Shown here piece by piece: positions 63,638 to 64,000 of a stretch of 64,000 nucleotides of DNA. Made by a program: the position numbers and the translations under genes. Source of the DNA: Aromatoleum buckelii. Lineage in GTDB: Bacteria; Pseudomonadota; Gammaproteobacteria; Burkholderiales; Rhodocyclaceae. The notes under the pieces were generated by a model. The model worked only from the letters and a program-made list of their open reading frames with translations, did not search any database and was not told the origin of the DNA. The stretch's first letter is position 1. Every line of letters starts with the position of its first letter. The stretch covers positions 372,001 to 436,000 of the forward strand of contig NZ_WTVH02000008.1 in assembly GCF_012910785.2 (NCBI RefSeq). The letters are read 5' to 3'.

Positions 63638-64000
63638 ACACCGGCAAGCGCCAGCCGAAGCGCATCGCGCCGAGGCGGACCACGAGCACCAGGACGCCGG
63701 CGGCGAGCGCCGACATGCCGGGCGTTGCGCCGGAGGCTTTCATCGCGATCAGCAGCAGCGCGCCGGCCCAGGATGCGGTCGCATACAGTTCGCCGCTGAA
63801 CACCAGCGGCACCTCGTTGCACAGCACGTCGCGCACGATGCCGCCGAATACGCCGGTGACGACGCCCATCAGGCTCGCGACGAGCCACGGTGTGCCGAGC
63901 GCAAGGGCCGCCTGCGTGCCGCTGACGGTGAACAGCGCGAGGCCGACGGCGTCCGGCAGCAGGAAGAGTTTGCCTGGCAGGCGCACGAAGCGCACCAGCG
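63621..64000 (-). CDS. TRIC/YicG-type channel protein, C-terminal part (partial)
   Basis: The C-terminal 125 or so residues of a membrane protein of the UPF0126/TRIC family; the rest lies beyond the window edge. The second structural repeat is visible: LPDAVGLALFTVSGTQAALAL, then TGVFGGIVRDVLCNEVPLVF with the family GGxxRD motif, and the ending RFGWRLPVF. Bacterial TRIC proteins are potassium-permeable trimers; YicG itself has been linked to glycine handling. A GTG near 63995 is internal rather than a start. Its end overlaps the asmA-family gene by 17 bp. Confidence 0.85.
   Translation of the reverse strand, partial: LVRFVRLPGKLFLLPDAVGLALFTVSGTQAALALGTPWLVASLMGVVTGVFGGIVRDVLCNEVPLVFSGELYATASWAGALLLIAMKASGATPGMSALAAGVLVLVVRLGAMRFGWRLPVFSARL

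Overview
The window is GC-rich, gene-dense proteobacterial chromosome. Its gene content (the boxRCBA/boxD/bclA cluster for aerobic benzoyl-CoA degradation, a BoxR-type regulator with a shikimate-kinase-like domain, an incomplete regulatory PTS, metX-metW, recCBD, a phasin) points to a betaproteobacterium of the Rhodocyclales, most likely the Aromatoleum/Azoarcus/Thauera group. This assignment comes from gene content and protein motifs only.

Layout. 1-8.1 kb: the end of hemE, an AT-rich spacer with DnaA-box-like sites, priA, then a reverse-strand unit ampG-like / SMUG1-type glycosylase / carbonic anhydrase, and a PAS-GGDEF-EAL protein. 8.3-18.6 kb: a small unknown gene, then a long reverse-strand block. 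In transcription order it runs PTS EIIA(Man)-HPr-EI, siaA-siaB-siaC-siaD (phosphatase, kinase, Thr-phosphorylated switch protein, diguanylate cyclase), and metX-metW behind its own promoter, SAM-II-type riboswitch and intrinsic terminator. The ABC-F gene ybiT lies upstream of the block with its own terminator. 18.7-25.1 kb: a DUF3592 membrane protein, trhP (U32), a cytochrome c5-like lipoprotein with Cys at the usual axial-Met position, a secreted beta/gamma-crystallin-like protein, an M1-type peptidase and a phasin whose promoter is bracketed by PhaR-type TGC-N3-GCA sites.

25.3-44.2 kb is the benzoate region. A 332-bp divergent promoter region with two TTGACG promoters and seven TGCA motifs separates boxR-boxC-boxB-boxA-thiolase-hemerythrin (reverse) from boxD-DUF4863-bclA-binding protein-hydrolase-thioesterase-rubredoxin-formate dehydrogenase (forward). 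BclA makes benzoyl-CoA, BoxAB epoxidise it, BoxC opens the ring and releases formate, BoxD oxidises the semialdehyde, and the thiolase finishes the pathway at 3-oxoadipyl-CoA. The two-gene NAD-linked, molybdenum-type formate dehydrogenase can recover the BoxC formate as NADH. The hydratase and dehydrogenase steps between BoxD and the thiolase are not encoded here.

44.3-64 kb: a ProQ/FinO protein; a stress block of three tandem Hsp20 genes followed by a NERD-nuclease/SF1-helicase, divergent from cbpA, which is followed by a broken cbpM; then recC-recB-recD overlapping directly into modA-modB-modC, so that DNA repair and molybdate uptake appear to be one unit; then a GloC-like hydrolase, mscL, a possibly 3'-truncated asmA-family gene and the end of a TRIC/YicG-type channel gene. 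No tRNA, rRNA, insertion sequence, prophage or CRISPR array was seen. The best second-look items are the DnaA-box cluster, the SAM-II switch, the PTS-sia arrangement, the formate-recapture link, the Hsp20/NERD-helicase operon, the recCBD-modABC overlap and the cbpM remnant.
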